Assembly: GCA_017651645.1 (NCBI GenBank)
Contig: JAGCCO010000002.1
Location: forward strand, 1-64,000
DNA from: Bacteroidales bacterium
Lineage (GTDB): Bacteria; Bacteroidota; Bacteroidia; Bacteroidales; F082
Reading direction: 5' to 3'
DNA length: 64,000 bases
How positions within the stretch are numbered: the stretch's first letter is position 1; each line of letters starts with the position of its first letter. Of this stretch, positions 39,382 to 48,328 are shown one piece after another. The notes beneath the pieces are model-generated. The model was not told where the DNA came from, made no database searches, and saw only the letters and a program-made list of their open reading frames with translations. The position numbers and the translations under genes were made by a program.

Positions 39382-40665
39382 ATGATACGAGAATTTTGGG
39401 TCGAAAATTTCCTTTCAATTAAGGAACGACAAACTTTAAACTTTGAAACCAAGTCAAAAGAAGATGAATGGGCTTCTGTGGATTTAGGTGGTGAAAGGCG
39501 CGTTAATAAAATTGCAGTCATTTATGGCGCAAATGCATCAGGAAAATCGAACATGCTTGTAGCCATTCAGAATATTTTTGAAATTTTGTTTTACCCGAGA
39601 ACTGATCGACAGAAACCTGTTATGACGAGAAGGCCATTTGCCTTAAGTCAAGATGAACCGACACATATGTTTGTCTCGTTTTATGCCAACCATATAAGGT
39701 ATGATTACGATGTTTTATATACAAAAGATCATATCATTGATGAATTGTTGGAATGGTACCCTAAAGGTTCAAAATCCCTTTTCTACGAAAGACATTATGT
39801 GTCGCAGGAGGCACAGGTGAGTATAAAATTTGGTTCCGGTTTAAATGTCTCTTCGAAAACAAAGGATGCTTTTTTGCAAAACACGCTTAATAACCATTCG
39901 CTTTTGGCTTGTTTTGGTAAAAACTCATTTAGTGAAGATGCTAAACCAATGGCAGACCTTTATTATTGGATTGCATCATATATGCATGAGATAAACAGTC
40001 AAAATGGATCGCTTGAGAGAAGTCTTAAATCCATAGAAAAAAAGAAAAACGCAAAGCGGTTCTATCTTCAAATGTTGCAAAAAGCAGATTTCAACATTGT
40101 CGATTTTTACACGGAAACGATAACGGAGAAAATTCATAGGCCAGGATTCATATTTGATGATGACACACTTGCTTCTGAAGATGGAGTGTTTCAATTTGAG
40201 AGAATTAAAGTTTATTTTGTTTGTCAGGCGGGTAATGATAGATTTACATTAAGTTATGACGAGCAATCGGAAGGAACCAAAAAGTTCCTGTCGAATCTGT
40301 TGGCACTCTATAGTGCAGTAACAGGAAATCACGTGTTCCTTATTGATGAAATCGATTCTGAATTGCATGATGATTTGTTGCTGTTTTATCTAAATACATT
40401 TATTATGAATTCTAAAGAGTCTCAATTGTTGTTTACAAGTCAGGAGACCTCTTTGCTGAATGAAGATTTATTAAACACCCATCGTGATTATGTGTTCTTT
40501 GTGGAGAAAAATCGCGAAGGAGCATATTCTGAATATACGCGTGCAGATGAATATGGACTGCATAAAAACCTTTCACTTTATAAATCATATAGGAATGGTC
40601 GCTTAGGAGCCATTCCTCAGTTAGGTTCACCTTTATTATATTTGGAAAACGATGAAGAAGATTAA
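39382..40665 (+). CDS. AAA15-type ABC/SMC-like ATPase (RloA/AriA-like)
   Basis: A 427-residue ATPase. The start IREFWVENFLSIKERQTLNFE and Walker A IYGANASGKSNMLVAI (about 47-62) are typical of AAA15/AAA21 proteins. LSYDEQSEGTKKFLSNLLALYSA carries an ABC-like signature, and Walker B is VFLIDEIDSELHDDLL (about 315-330). Such ATPases pair with TOPRIM proteins in antiphage modules: RloA with RloB in Campylobacter restriction loci, AriA with AriB in PARIS. The likely role is sensor/ATPase. It overlaps the RloB-like gene by 14 bases. The AT-rich composition contrasts with the flanking helicase and mod genes and suggests acquisition. Confidence 0.88.
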   Translation: MIREFWVENFLSIKERQTLNFETKSKEDEWASVDLGGERRVNKIAVIYGANASGKSNMLVAIQNIFEILFYPRTDRQKPVMTRRPFALSQDEPTHMFVSFYANHIRYDYDVLYTKDHIIDELLEWYPKGSKSLFYERHYVSQEAQVSIKFGSGLNVSSKTKDAFLQNTLNNHSLLACFGKNSFSEDAKPMADLYYWIASYMHEINSQNGSLERSLKSIEKKKNAKRFYLQMLQKADFNIVDFYTETITEKIHRPGFIFDDDTLASEDGVFQFERIKVYFVCQAGNDRFTLSYDEQSEGTKKFLSNLLALYSAVTGNHVFLIDEIDSELHDDLLLFYLNTFIMNSKESQLLFTSQETSLLNEDLLNTHRDYVFFVEKNREGAYSEYTRADEYGLHKNLSLYKSYRNGRLGAIPQLGSPLLYLENDEED

Positions 40666-41260
40666 AGATTCCATTATAGTGATTGGCGAGGCGATTACGG
40701 AGTATTATTATTTCAACTCGTTGAAAGACACATATAGGCAACTCAACATCAAGCCTGCCTATCCTAAACATTCCACAGGGTTGGATTATCTTGCCCAGGA
40801 AATAGACAAGGCAATAGATGATGGACATTCGCTAATAATTTGTGTTGTTGACATGGACAACAAAAAAGAAGGGAAAGAAAAGGAAAACTACGAGCGTTTC
40901 AAACAGCGCAGAGAAGGAATTCATAAAATAAAGAAATCCGGTTTCAAATATGAGATTCGTTTTATTGAGAATGAACGTTGTACCGAAATCTTTTTCTTAT
41001 TCTATTTTGCCTATACATCGCATTGTTTCCAAAATCAACCTGAGTTGCTTGATGAGTTGAATAAACACTGTGAATACGAGAAGACAGAGAAGTTTTTCCA
41101 GAAGCACCCGCTTCATCAATATTTCGAAGGCGCAGGAGGTGATTTTATGCAGGCTTTACGCAATGCAGCCCAATCCATGAAGGAAAAAGCGGAAACGGAT
41201 AGGGATCACACTTATTCTCAAATGGCTGAGTTGTTTGAGGCATTGGGGATAAATAGTTGA
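40652..41260 (+). CDS. RloB-like TOPRIM-fold protein
   Basis: A 202-residue protein. SIIVIGEAITEYYYFNSL (about residues 7-24) matches the RloB opening, with the metal-binding Glu in GEAITE, and LIICVVDMDN (about 60-69) supplies the D-x-D of a TOPRIM fold. RFIENERCTEIFFLFYF follows as in RloB relatives. Predicted partner nuclease or effector of the AAA15 ATPase, with which it overlaps by 14 bases. Active residues appear retained, though the usual CEGxxTE is GEAITE here. No separate promoter is seen; it ends about 135 bases before the next gene. Confidence 0.82.
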   Translation: MKKIKDSIIVIGEAITEYYYFNSLKDTYRQLNIKPAYPKHSTGLDYLAQEIDKAIDDGHSLIICVVDMDNKKEGKEKENYERFKQRREGIHKIKKSGFKYEIRFIENERCTEIFFLFYFAYTSHCFQNQPELLDELNKHCEYEKTEKFFQKHPLHQYFEGAGGDFMQALRNAAQSMKEKAETDRDHTYSQMAELFEALGINS

Positions 41261-41396
41261 ATAATATGTACATACAAAGTATTAAACCACCAACCAAAAG
41301 AATGAAAGCAAATAGTTCGTTGAGATATTTGTCTAAAAGTGTTTTTTTGGGGATGCGATGTGTTTAAAAAAGAAGATATGATTGGATGAATTGGTT

Positions 41397-43196
41397 ATGG
41401 CAAGGATGAGCAAAAAGAAAGTTGAAGCAGCCGCCAGAAGTGCAGTTGAAGATTGTTTCCAAGATTGTGATAAGATATATGTAGATGTAGCTACCAATGA
41501 CAAGACTATTGCATGGGATGGATTTATATATCTTTATGACGATGCGGGGCAGAAGAAGGAGTCTTTGTATGGAAAAATACCTGTCCAGGTTAAAGGTGTA
41601 AGTTCTTCTGACAAGCATTCTGATAAAATATCCTATTCTATTCAAAGAGCCGATTTACGAGCATATAAAGACGAAGGCATAGCCTTTTTTGTTGTTTATA
41701 TCAATGCTACAAATCATGCTAGGACTGTTTATTATACTCTCCTTGCTCCAATTGAAGTTAGGCAGTTGCTGGAGCAATGTGGCGAGAATAAGAGCAAATC
41801 CGTTATTTTTGAAAAAACGAGTTGCTTAGATTCTGAGGCTTTAGAATCTTCATTTAGATTATTTTATGACGATTGCAAGAGACAGAAAAGTGTGGTGGAT
41901 TCTCCCGTTCTTACTTTTGAGGACTTGAAAAATTTAGGGAATACGGAATTGACGGTGTTTGGATATACAAATAAGCCAGAGCCCATTCCTCGATTGTTGG
42001 CAAAGAATGATTTTTTCATTTATGCTAATGTCGGAAAAGGACAAGTGAAAAGCCTATATCCTGTTGGCACGGGTAAATGCTCAATTATCGTTTCTGGAGT
42101 TTACAATAATCCTGTGACAGTGGGAGGAAGGGTCTTTTACGATCGCTATTCAATTACAAACAATAGGGATTGTGATATTGTTACTGTTGGTAGAAGTCTA
42201 ACAATGACAATTCCGAAAGACGAATCGGGCATCATTAATGTAAGAATTGATTATAAAGGCACAGAATGTTTCTTGTCTGAAACCATTCATGAGTTGGAGT
42301 TTTTGTTGGCATTGGCAAATGAAAAACAACTTCAAATAGCTGGTTGCGATTATGATATGAAACAGGCCGACAATCAAGCAGCTTTGGCGCTGGCAGGACT
42401 TATGGATTTACACAATCCCTATGAGAGATTGGTTAAACTGAAAAAAGCCTTGGATGTACTGCATGTCAAGGAGGATCTTGATTTGAGATTGTTGAAAAAG
42501 AAAGATGAACGGTTAATTGATATCCTCATTCAAGCTTTTGTTGAGAAAAAGGAAGTGGTTGAAAACAAACCTGTTGGAATGTTTGTTGAGATACCGATTT
42601 GTAATATTTGTGTTTTTGTGTTTGCTATTAAAACTGGAGATAACACATATAGGTTGGAGGACGTTTTTAATCCTCCTTTCCAATTGCAAGGCTCATTAGG
42701 TGATGGCGTTTATCCCATAACGCCATATTCCGTTCTTAATAAGGAAAGGATTTTGAAGTATTCTAATATTGGTTTTGAACAAATGCTCCCTTCATTTAAA
42801 GCAAATCTAAGTGAAAATCCTAATTGCTTGCAATTGGCGAGCAGTTTGGGCTTGTCCCTTTTATCAGCGTATGATGAACAAAAGGTCAAGCAGGAAAGAC
42901 TGATACATACAGCGTTAGAATTGTTTGAATGGATGCTTGAGGAAGAGACCGATGAACAACTCAAATTAAAGCATAAACTAAACCTTCTGCAAGTCAAAAA
43001 ACGACTGTCGCTATTAAGTGATGATGATAAAGAAGCCTTGTATAATGCCATTGAAAGTTCATCTTCTGATGAGATAAAGTTTGCAGCGTATCTGCTTCTT
43101 GATGATAATGCCTTTGCGATGAGAAGTTTTAATAGATTAGATGCAGAGGTTCAAGATTTTTACCGAACTTTGCCAATATTTCATTTCGTAAAATAA
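41397..43196 (+). CDS. DUF4365-like PD-(D/E)XK-fold protein
   Basis: A 599-residue protein. The N-terminus (KKKVEAAARSAVEDCFQDCDKIYVDVATNDKTIAWDGFIYLYDDAG...LYGKIPVQVKGVSSSD) resembles DUF4365 domains, with the Asp of WDGFI and the QVK of the nuclease-like core; IEFFVVYI-type strands follow (IAFFVVYINA). The rest (about 170-599) is unassigned; the C-terminal third is helical (KQERLIHTALELFEWMLEEETDEQLKLKHKLNLLQVKKRLSLL). A DNA-cutting role is possible but unproven. Codon 41397 (ATG) is preferred over the TTG at 41382; 41406 is a further option. AT-rich, like the preceding pair, and it ends 11 bases before mod. Confidence 0.65.
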   Translation: MARMSKKKVEAAARSAVEDCFQDCDKIYVDVATNDKTIAWDGFIYLYDDAGQKKESLYGKIPVQVKGVSSSDKHSDKISYSIQRADLRAYKDEGIAFFVVYINATNHARTVYYTLLAPIEVRQLLEQCGENKSKSVIFEKTSCLDSEALESSFRLFYDDCKRQKSVVDSPVLTFEDLKNLGNTELTVFGYTNKPEPIPRLLAKNDFFIYANVGKGQVKSLYPVGTGKCSIIVSGVYNNPVTVGGRVFYDRYSITNNRDCDIVTVGRSLTMTIPKDESGIINVRIDYKGTECFLSETIHELEFLLALANEKQLQIAGCDYDMKQADNQAALALAGLMDLHNPYERLVKLKKALDVLHVKEDLDLRLLKKKDERLIDILIQAFVEKKEVVENKPVGMFVEIPICNICVFVFAIKTGDNTYRLEDVFNPPFQLQGSLGDGVYPITPYSVLNKERILKYSNIGFEQMLPSFKANLSENPNCLQLASSLGLSLLSAYDEQKVKQERLIHTALELFEWMLEEETDEQLKLKHKLNLLQVKKRLSLLSDDDKEALYNAIESSSSDEIKFAAYLLLDDNAFAMRSFNRLDAEVQDFYRTLPIFHFVK

Positions 43197-43207
43197 CACA
43201 CATAAAT

Positions 43208-45238
43208 ATGGACAAACTCACCATGCAAACCACCAACCAGGTGGACGAAAACATAAAGAAGATTGCCGAACTCTTCCCCAACTGCCTCACCGAGCGCCTC
43301 GACGAGAACGGGAAGCCGGAAGCGGCCATCGACTTCGACCAGCTCCGGCAGGAACTCTCGAAGGACATTGTGGAAGGCCCCGAGGAACGCTACCAGTTCA
43401 CCTGGCCCGACAAGCGCAACGCCATCCGCCTGGCCAACGCGCCCACCACCGACACGCTGCGCCCCTGCCGCGAGGAGAGCGTCGATTTCGACAACACGCA
43501 GAACCTCTACATTGAGGGCGACAACCTCGAAGTACTGAAGTTGCTCCGCGAGAACTATCTCGGCAAGGTGAAGATGATTTACATTGACCCGCCTTACAAC
43601 ACAGGCAACGACTTCGTGTATAACGACGACTTTGCCCAGACCGCCGGCGACTATGTCCACAACAGCGGGCAGGAGGACGAGGAGGGCAACCGCCTCGTGG
43701 CCAACACCGAAAGCAACGGCCGCTTCCACACCGACTGGCTCAATATGATTTATCCTCGCCTGAAAGTGGCCAAGGATTTGCTGAGCGAGGATGGAGTGAT
43801 TTTTATTTCGATTGATGAGAATGAGGTTGATAATTTGAAAAAAGTAGCATCGGAAGTATTTGGTGCCTCAAATTATGCGGGTGAAATTATTTGGAAAAAC
43901 AGTAGTAAGAATGACCAGGCATATATTTCAATTCAACATGAGTATATCGTTTGCTATGTAAAAAATAAAAAAGTCAATTTGGGAGAATGGGTTGAGGAAA
44001 AAGAGGGTCTTGATGAAATATTCAAAGCATTTGATGGTTTTAGAAAAAAGTATGGTACGGACTGGGAAGCTATTCACAAAGCTGCTTTAGAATGGTATAA
44101 ACAATTCAAAGAGTCGAATCCAATTTATGATAGTAAACATTATTCATGGATGGATGAGAGAGGAATATATTTTCCGGCCGATATTTCTGGCCCAAATTAT
44201 GGGCAATATCGATACGATGTAGTTCATCCTGTTACGGGCAAGGTCGTCAAAGAGCCTGCAAGTGGTTGGCGTTATCCGAAAGAAACCATGCAAGAAAGAA
44301 TCAAACAGGGACTCGTTCATTTTGGCAAAGATGAAACTACTATACCTAACAACAAAACGTATCTTACCGATACAATGACACAAAGCCTCACAAGTATCAA
44401 GTATAAAGATGGTCGCGTTGCTTCAAAACACCTTACTTCAGTTATGGGCGCTAATGTTTTTAATAATCCCAAAGATATTTCTGTTTTAGAGTTGCTAATG
44501 CGAGCCATCAAACTTAAAAATGATGACATAGTCTTGGATTTCTTTTCTGGTTCAGGTTCGACAGGCGAGGCAGTCATTGATTTGGCGTTGCGCGGTAATA
44601 TAAGAGCCAAATTCATATTGGTTCAGATACAAGAGGATTTGGATAAAGCATTAGCAAAAGCAACGGGTGGCTCAAAAGCGATATTGAAAAATGCAATCGC
44701 ATTATGTGATGAGCTCGGCGCGCCTCATATACTTCCTGAATTGGCTAAAGAACGCTTGCGTCGTGCAGGCAAGAAAATCGTTGAAGAGCATAAAGCCAAG
44801 CAAGCCGATTTGTTCAGCGGTGAGAAGAAATCGTTGGACATCGGTTTCCGCGTGTTGAAGCTCGACAGCTCCAACATGCAGGATGTGTATTACTCGCCCG
44901 AGCAGTTCAACGAGAACCTACTCTTCGAGGACAACATCAAGCACGACCGCACCGACGAGGATCTGCTCTTCCAGGCCATGATAGAGCTGGGCATCGAGCT
45001 ATCGGCCAAGATAGAGCAACGCGAAATCGCTGGCAAGACCGTCTGGAGTGTGGCCGACAACTACCTCATGGCCTGCTTCGACAAGGACGTGAACGAGACC
45101 GCCATCACCGAAATCGCCCGCCAGCATCCCTACTACTTCGTCCTCCGCGACAGCAGCCTCGCCACGGACAATGTAGCGGACAACTTTGAGCAGATTTGGG
45201 AGGAGTATTCGAAAGAAACGGTTAGGAGGATTATTTAA
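43208..45238 (+). CDS. mod: Type III restriction system DNA methyltransferase (Mod)
   Basis: A 676-residue beta-class N6-adenine methyltransferase. The catalytic motif IYIDPPYNTGNDFVYNDDF is at about residues 123-142, a central target-recognition region spans about 205-430, and the AdoMet motif LDFFSGSGSTGEAVIDLALRG lies at about 441-461. Motif order (catalytic before AdoMet) and length fit type III Mod, which sets sequence specificity for modification and restriction with Res. Composition is mosaic: GC-rich at both ends (43208 to about 43790 and from about 44750) but AT-rich in the recognition region. The stop codon is part of a short repeat flanking the next gene. Confidence 0.92.
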   Translation: MDKLTMQTTNQVDENIKKIAELFPNCLTERLDENGKPEAAIDFDQLRQELSKDIVEGPEERYQFTWPDKRNAIRLANAPTTDTLRPCREESVDFDNTQNLYIEGDNLEVLKLLRENYLGKVKMIYIDPPYNTGNDFVYNDDFAQTAGDYVHNSGQEDEEGNRLVANTESNGRFHTDWLNMIYPRLKVAKDLLSEDGVIFISIDENEVDNLKKVASEVFGASNYAGEIIWKNSSKNDQAYISIQHEYIVCYVKNKKVNLGEWVEEKEGLDEIFKAFDGFRKKYGTDWEAIHKAALEWYKQFKESNPIYDSKHYSWMDERGIYFPADISGPNYGQYRYDVVHPVTGKVVKEPASGWRYPKETMQERIKQGLVHFGKDETTIPNNKTYLTDTMTQSLTSIKYKDGRVASKHLTSVMGANVFNNPKDISVLELLMRAIKLKNDDIVLDFFSGSGSTGEAVIDLALRGNIRAKFILVQIQEDLDKALAKATGGSKAILKNAIALCDELGAPHILPELAKERLRRAGKKIVEEHKAKQADLFSGEKKSLDIGFRVLKLDSSNMQDVYYSPEQFNENLLFEDNIKHDRTDEDLLFQAMIELGIELSAKIEQREIAGKTVWSVADNYLMACFDKDVNETAITEIARQHPYYFVLRDSSLATDNVADNFEQIWEEYSKETVRRII

Positions 45239-45255
45239 CGAGTTATGAAATTCAA
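45230..45255 (+). repeat. Direct repeat copy 1 (mod stop / AlbA_2 start)
   Basis: ATTATTTAA (45230-45238), 6 bases, then ATGAAATTCAA (45245-45255). Both blocks recur at 46279-46298 with no gap. A third copy of the second block is at 48318. Confidence 0.8.
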
Positions 45256-46291
45256 TAGCATTGCAGATTTACAATCGTTGATTGACAACGAAATTGAAGA
45301 GTCCACAGAATTGGAATACAAAAGTTCTTTTGGCATTGACAAAGAGAACAAGAAGTGGAAAATAGAATTGGCGAAGGATGTTAGTGCTATGGCCAATGCA
45401 AATGGAGGAACGATAGTGTATGGAATAAGGCAAAAGGAAGGAGGAATAGGGCATGCCATAGCTAGTGAATTGTTGCCAATTCCGTTTACTGAAATGTCTA
45501 AAGATAAGCTGTCGCAATTATTGTCATCAAACATTCAACCTGTAATTGATAATGTTGAAATCACTGTAATTCCAAAAGATAAAGATAGCGGTTTCTTCGT
45601 AGTGGATGTTCCTCAAAGCAACACGGCCCATCAAAATAGACTAACCCATTTGTACTATAAGCGTAGAAATGCCACTATTGAGATGATGGAGGATTATGAG
45701 ATTCGAGATGTGATGAATAGAAGCAAGCATCCTATTATTGAACTTGAATTTGAGTTGCATAAGACAATAACTGAAATAACGGAAAAACCTAGGCGTAATA
45801 TTCTTAATGAACCATTATCTGAAGACAAACATTACACAGAGACCAAATGTGTATTAAAGTATCGACTGGTGAACAAAGGTAAAATGTATGCCCACTATAT
45901 CAATTATTTTATATATTTTCCTTTGGAATTACTGCATGATAATGAGAAAGACTACGTTAATATTGATAGTACGAATAAACTTTTTAATGTTTTCGGGAAT
46001 AATACAGTTAGAGATTTAACAGCAGTTAAAGGTTTGAGCCATGAATACGGGCCTTCTAGATATGATCCCATATTGCCTGGTTTAAAAGGAAGGCAAAAAA
46101 GTGTTGAATTGAATTGGAATGGTGTTGATGACATCCTTTTGTTGCCACCGTTTGTCTATTGTGTTATGGCTGACAATGCCCCAGAACGTAAAAGAGTAGT
46201 TGAGTGGAAAGATATTAAGCTTTTTGAAGAAACAAAGTCTGTTACAAGAGATCCCTATAACATCCAGTTTAATCCAATATTATTTAAATGA
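45245..46291 (+). CDS. AlbA_2/Schlafen-like DNA-binding-domain protein
   Basis: A 348-residue protein. Residues about 15-150 match the AlbA_2 (Schlafen AAA_4) fold: EESTELEYKSSFG, then ELAKDVSAMANANGGTIVYGI and the final HLYYKRRNATIEMMEDYEIRDV. These domains bind nucleic acid, and related Schlafen-group proteins can act as RNA-targeting effectors. The rest (about 155-348) is a beta-rich region (ECVLKYRLVNKGKMYAHYINYFIYFPLELL) of unknown role. Only 6 bases separate it from mod, and its stop overlaps the TPR gene start in ATGA (46288-46291). AT-rich. The direct repeats at both ends suggest that it was inserted between mod and res. Confidence 0.8.
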   Translation: MKFNSIADLQSLIDNEIEESTELEYKSSFGIDKENKKWKIELAKDVSAMANANGGTIVYGIRQKEGGIGHAIASELLPIPFTEMSKDKLSQLLSSNIQPVIDNVEITVIPKDKDSGFFVVDVPQSNTAHQNRLTHLYYKRRNATIEMMEDYEIRDVMNRSKHPIIELEFELHKTITEITEKPRRNILNEPLSEDKHYTETKCVLKYRLVNKGKMYAHYINYFIYFPLELLHDNEKDYVNIDSTNKLFNVFGNNTVRDLTAVKGLSHEYGPSRYDPILPGLKGRQKSVELNWNGVDDILLLPPFVYCVMADNAPERKRVVEWKDIKLFEETKSVTRDPYNIQFNPILFK

Positions 46292-46298
46292 AATTCAA
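46279..46298 (+). repeat. Direct repeat copy 2 (AlbA_2 end / TPR gene start)
   Basis: ATTATTTAA (46279-46287) is directly followed by ATGAAATTCAA (46288-46298), repeating both blocks found at the mod-AlbA_2 junction. Confidence 0.8.
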
Positions 46299-48312
46299 AA
46301 CACGACGTATGAAACATAGATCCATTCTAATTGTTGTTTTTTTGCTGTTGTGCATAAGTGTATTTGGACAGCAAAAGAAAACTGTGCCTATGTCGGTGCA
46401 GCCTCAAAAGACAGAAGTTCAAATTTTGGAGGAAACTGTTTTGCAACTGCAAGCAGAGAATCAGGCTATGCAGAAACAGTTGGAGAGGATGGAGAAGGAA
46501 GTTGAGTTTTATCGAGGAGATGTTAGAAATAAAGTTTCAGAGTTAGATGAAGACCAGAGTCGTTGGCTTACTATTTTGACTATTATTATAGGGTTGATAG
46601 GAGTTGTCTTTGGTATTGGCGTACCATTATATATTAATAATGACAATAGAAAACGTATGGAAAACAGGTTCTCCGAGATGAAGGACGACTTAAAAGATCT
46701 GGTAAATGTTGCAACAGAGCAAGCTGGGAATGCGACGACTCAGGCAAATAATGCAAAAGAAGCATTGATTCAAATTCAACCTCAAATCAAGTTCGCTACG
46801 GAACAAGTTTCAACTGCTACAGAGCAAGTTAGAACAGCCACAATACAAGCTTTAAAAGCAGAAGAGGCTTCGAATATGATGCAAATACAAGTGAAGACAA
46901 TTACAGAGCAAGTCGCATCTGCGACAGTACAAGCAATGGTTGCTGCCGAACAAGCGAAGCAGGCAAAACAATCTTTAGCTGAAATTGAAGATTTAAAAAA
47001 GCATGTTGATGAATTAGAAAAGAAAATAAATGAAGATGCCCTTGCAGCCGAAAAAGCTGCTAAAGAAGCTCAAGCTAGCCAGTTGTTTACACAAGCAATG
47101 TCTGAAAAAGACCGGCAAAAAGCTATTGAATTATATACCCAAGCGATAGATTTTAAACCAGATTTTTCATGGGCATATAATAATCGAGGAATTTTAAGGA
47201 AGGATTTTGGAGACAAAGAAGGCGCGATGAAAGACTATGAAAAGGCAATAGGGCTTGACCCGAATAATGCAGCGGCATATAATAACCGGGGAAATTTAAA
47301 GGATGATAAGGGAGACAAGGAAGAGGCGATGAAAGACTATGACAAGGCAATAGAGTTGGATCCAAATTATGCAGTGGCATATAACAACCGAGGGAATCTA
47401 AGGTATAACAAAGGAGACAAGGAAGGTGCGATGAAAGACTATGACAAGGCAATAGAGCTTGACCCCAATAGTGCAGTGGCATATAACAACCGAGGAAGTC
47501 TAAGGAAAGATTCGGGAGATGAGGAAGGCGCGATGAAAGACTATGACAAGGCAATAGAGTTTGTCCCCAATTATGCAGCGGCATATTTCAACCGAGGAAT
47601 TCTAAGGGATGACAATGGAGACAAGGAAGGTGCGATGAAAGACTATGACAAGGCAATAGACCTTGACCCCAATTATGCAGCGGCATATAACAACCGAGGA
47701 AATCTTAAGAAGAATAAGGGAAACAAAGAAGGCGCGATGAAAGACTATGACAAGGCAATAGAGCATGACCCCAATTATGCAGTGGCATATTTCAACCGAG
47801 GAATTCTAAGGGATGACAATGGAGACAAGGAAGGTGCGATGAAAGACTATGACAAGGCAATAGAACTTGACCCCAATTATGCAGTGGCATATTTCAACCG
47901 AGGCATTCTAAGGGATGACAAGGAAGGTGCGATGAAAGACTATGACAAGGCTATCGAACTTGACCCAAGTTATGCAGTCGCATATAACAATCGAGCTGAT
48001 TTATGGGTGATCATGGGTGAACTGGATAAAGCTTTAGATGATATTAATAATGCGATAAAATTGGATAACACATACCATGTGTCGTATGTAACCAGGGGAG
48101 AAGTATATTTGGCTATGAATCTCCCTGAAAAGGCTATTCCTGAATTCGACCATGCTTTGTCAATAGACGATGGTATTAAACAAGCCTACGATAACCGCGC
48201 AAAATGTTATAGAAAACTTGCAGAATCAGAAAAAGATCCATCAAAGAAAGCCGATTATATTGCAAAAGCTGAAGCCGATGAAAAGAAAGCGGAATCATTG
48301 AAGAAAGATTAG
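46288..48312 (+). CDS. Membrane-anchored coiled-coil TPR protein
   Basis: A 674-residue protein (667 if it starts at 46309). MKHRSILIVVFLLLCISVFGQ looks like a signal peptide or anchor, and a second hydrophobic segment, WLTILTIIIGLIGVVFGIGVPLYI, is at about 91-114. Residues about 130-260 are coiled-coil with ATEQ/AT(E/I)QA heptads. From about 296 there are at least nine tetratricopeptide repeats of the type YNNRGNLRKDKGDKEGAMKD, continuing in more diverged form to about 640. A scaffold role at the membrane is inferred; such a protein inside a restriction locus is unusual. The ATG at 46288 may only be a repeat scar, and 46309 gives a cleaner signal sequence. Confidence 0.82.
   Translation: MKFKTRRMKHRSILIVVFLLLCISVFGQQKKTVPMSVQPQKTEVQILEETVLQLQAENQAMQKQLERMEKEVEFYRGDVRNKVSELDEDQSRWLTILTIIIGLIGVVFGIGVPLYINNDNRKRMENRFSEMKDDLKDLVNVATEQAGNATTQANNAKEALIQIQPQIKFATEQVSTATEQVRTATIQALKAEEASNMMQIQVKTITEQVASATVQAMVAAEQAKQAKQSLAEIEDLKKHVDELEKKINEDALAAEKAAKEAQASQLFTQAMSEKDRQKAIELYTQAIDFKPDFSWAYNNRGILRKDFGDKEGAMKDYEKAIGLDPNNAAAYNNRGNLKDDKGDKEEAMKDYDKAIELDPNYAVAYNNRGNLRYNKGDKEGAMKDYDKAIELDPNSAVAYNNRGSLRKDSGDEEGAMKDYDKAIEFVPNYAAAYFNRGILRDDNGDKEGAMKDYDKAIDLDPNYAAAYNNRGNLKKNKGNKEGAMKDYDKAIEHDPNYAVAYFNRGILRDDNGDKEGAMKDYDKAIELDPNYAVAYFNRGILRDDKEGAMKDYDKAIELDPSYAVAYNNRADLWVIMGELDKALDDINNAIKLDNTYHVSYVTRGEVYLAMNLPEKAIPEFDHALSIDDGIKQAYDNRAKCYRKLAESEKDPSKKADYIAKAEADEKKAESLKKD
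47176..47982 (+). repeat. Tandem 102-base TPR-coding repeats
   Basis: The codons for Y(N/F)NRG recur at 47176, 47278, 47380, 47482, 47584, 47686, 47788 and 47890, exactly every 102 bases, and once more after 93 bases (47983). Neighbouring units are nearly identical at the DNA level, indicating recent duplication; one unit lost 9 bases. Confidence 0.9.
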
Positions 48313-48317
48313 GAACA

Positions 48318-48328
48318 ATGAAATTCAA
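48318..48328 (+). repeat. Direct repeat copy 3 (res start)
   Basis: ATGAAATTCAA, identical to 45245-45255 and 46288-46298, forms the first codons of res. The ATTATTTAA block is absent here. Confidence 0.7.

Noticed and set aside
43208..45238. Phase-variable simple repeat in mod
   Set aside because: I saw no long mono-, tetra- or pentanucleotide tract in mod that would switch the frame; variation appears to be by segment exchange instead.
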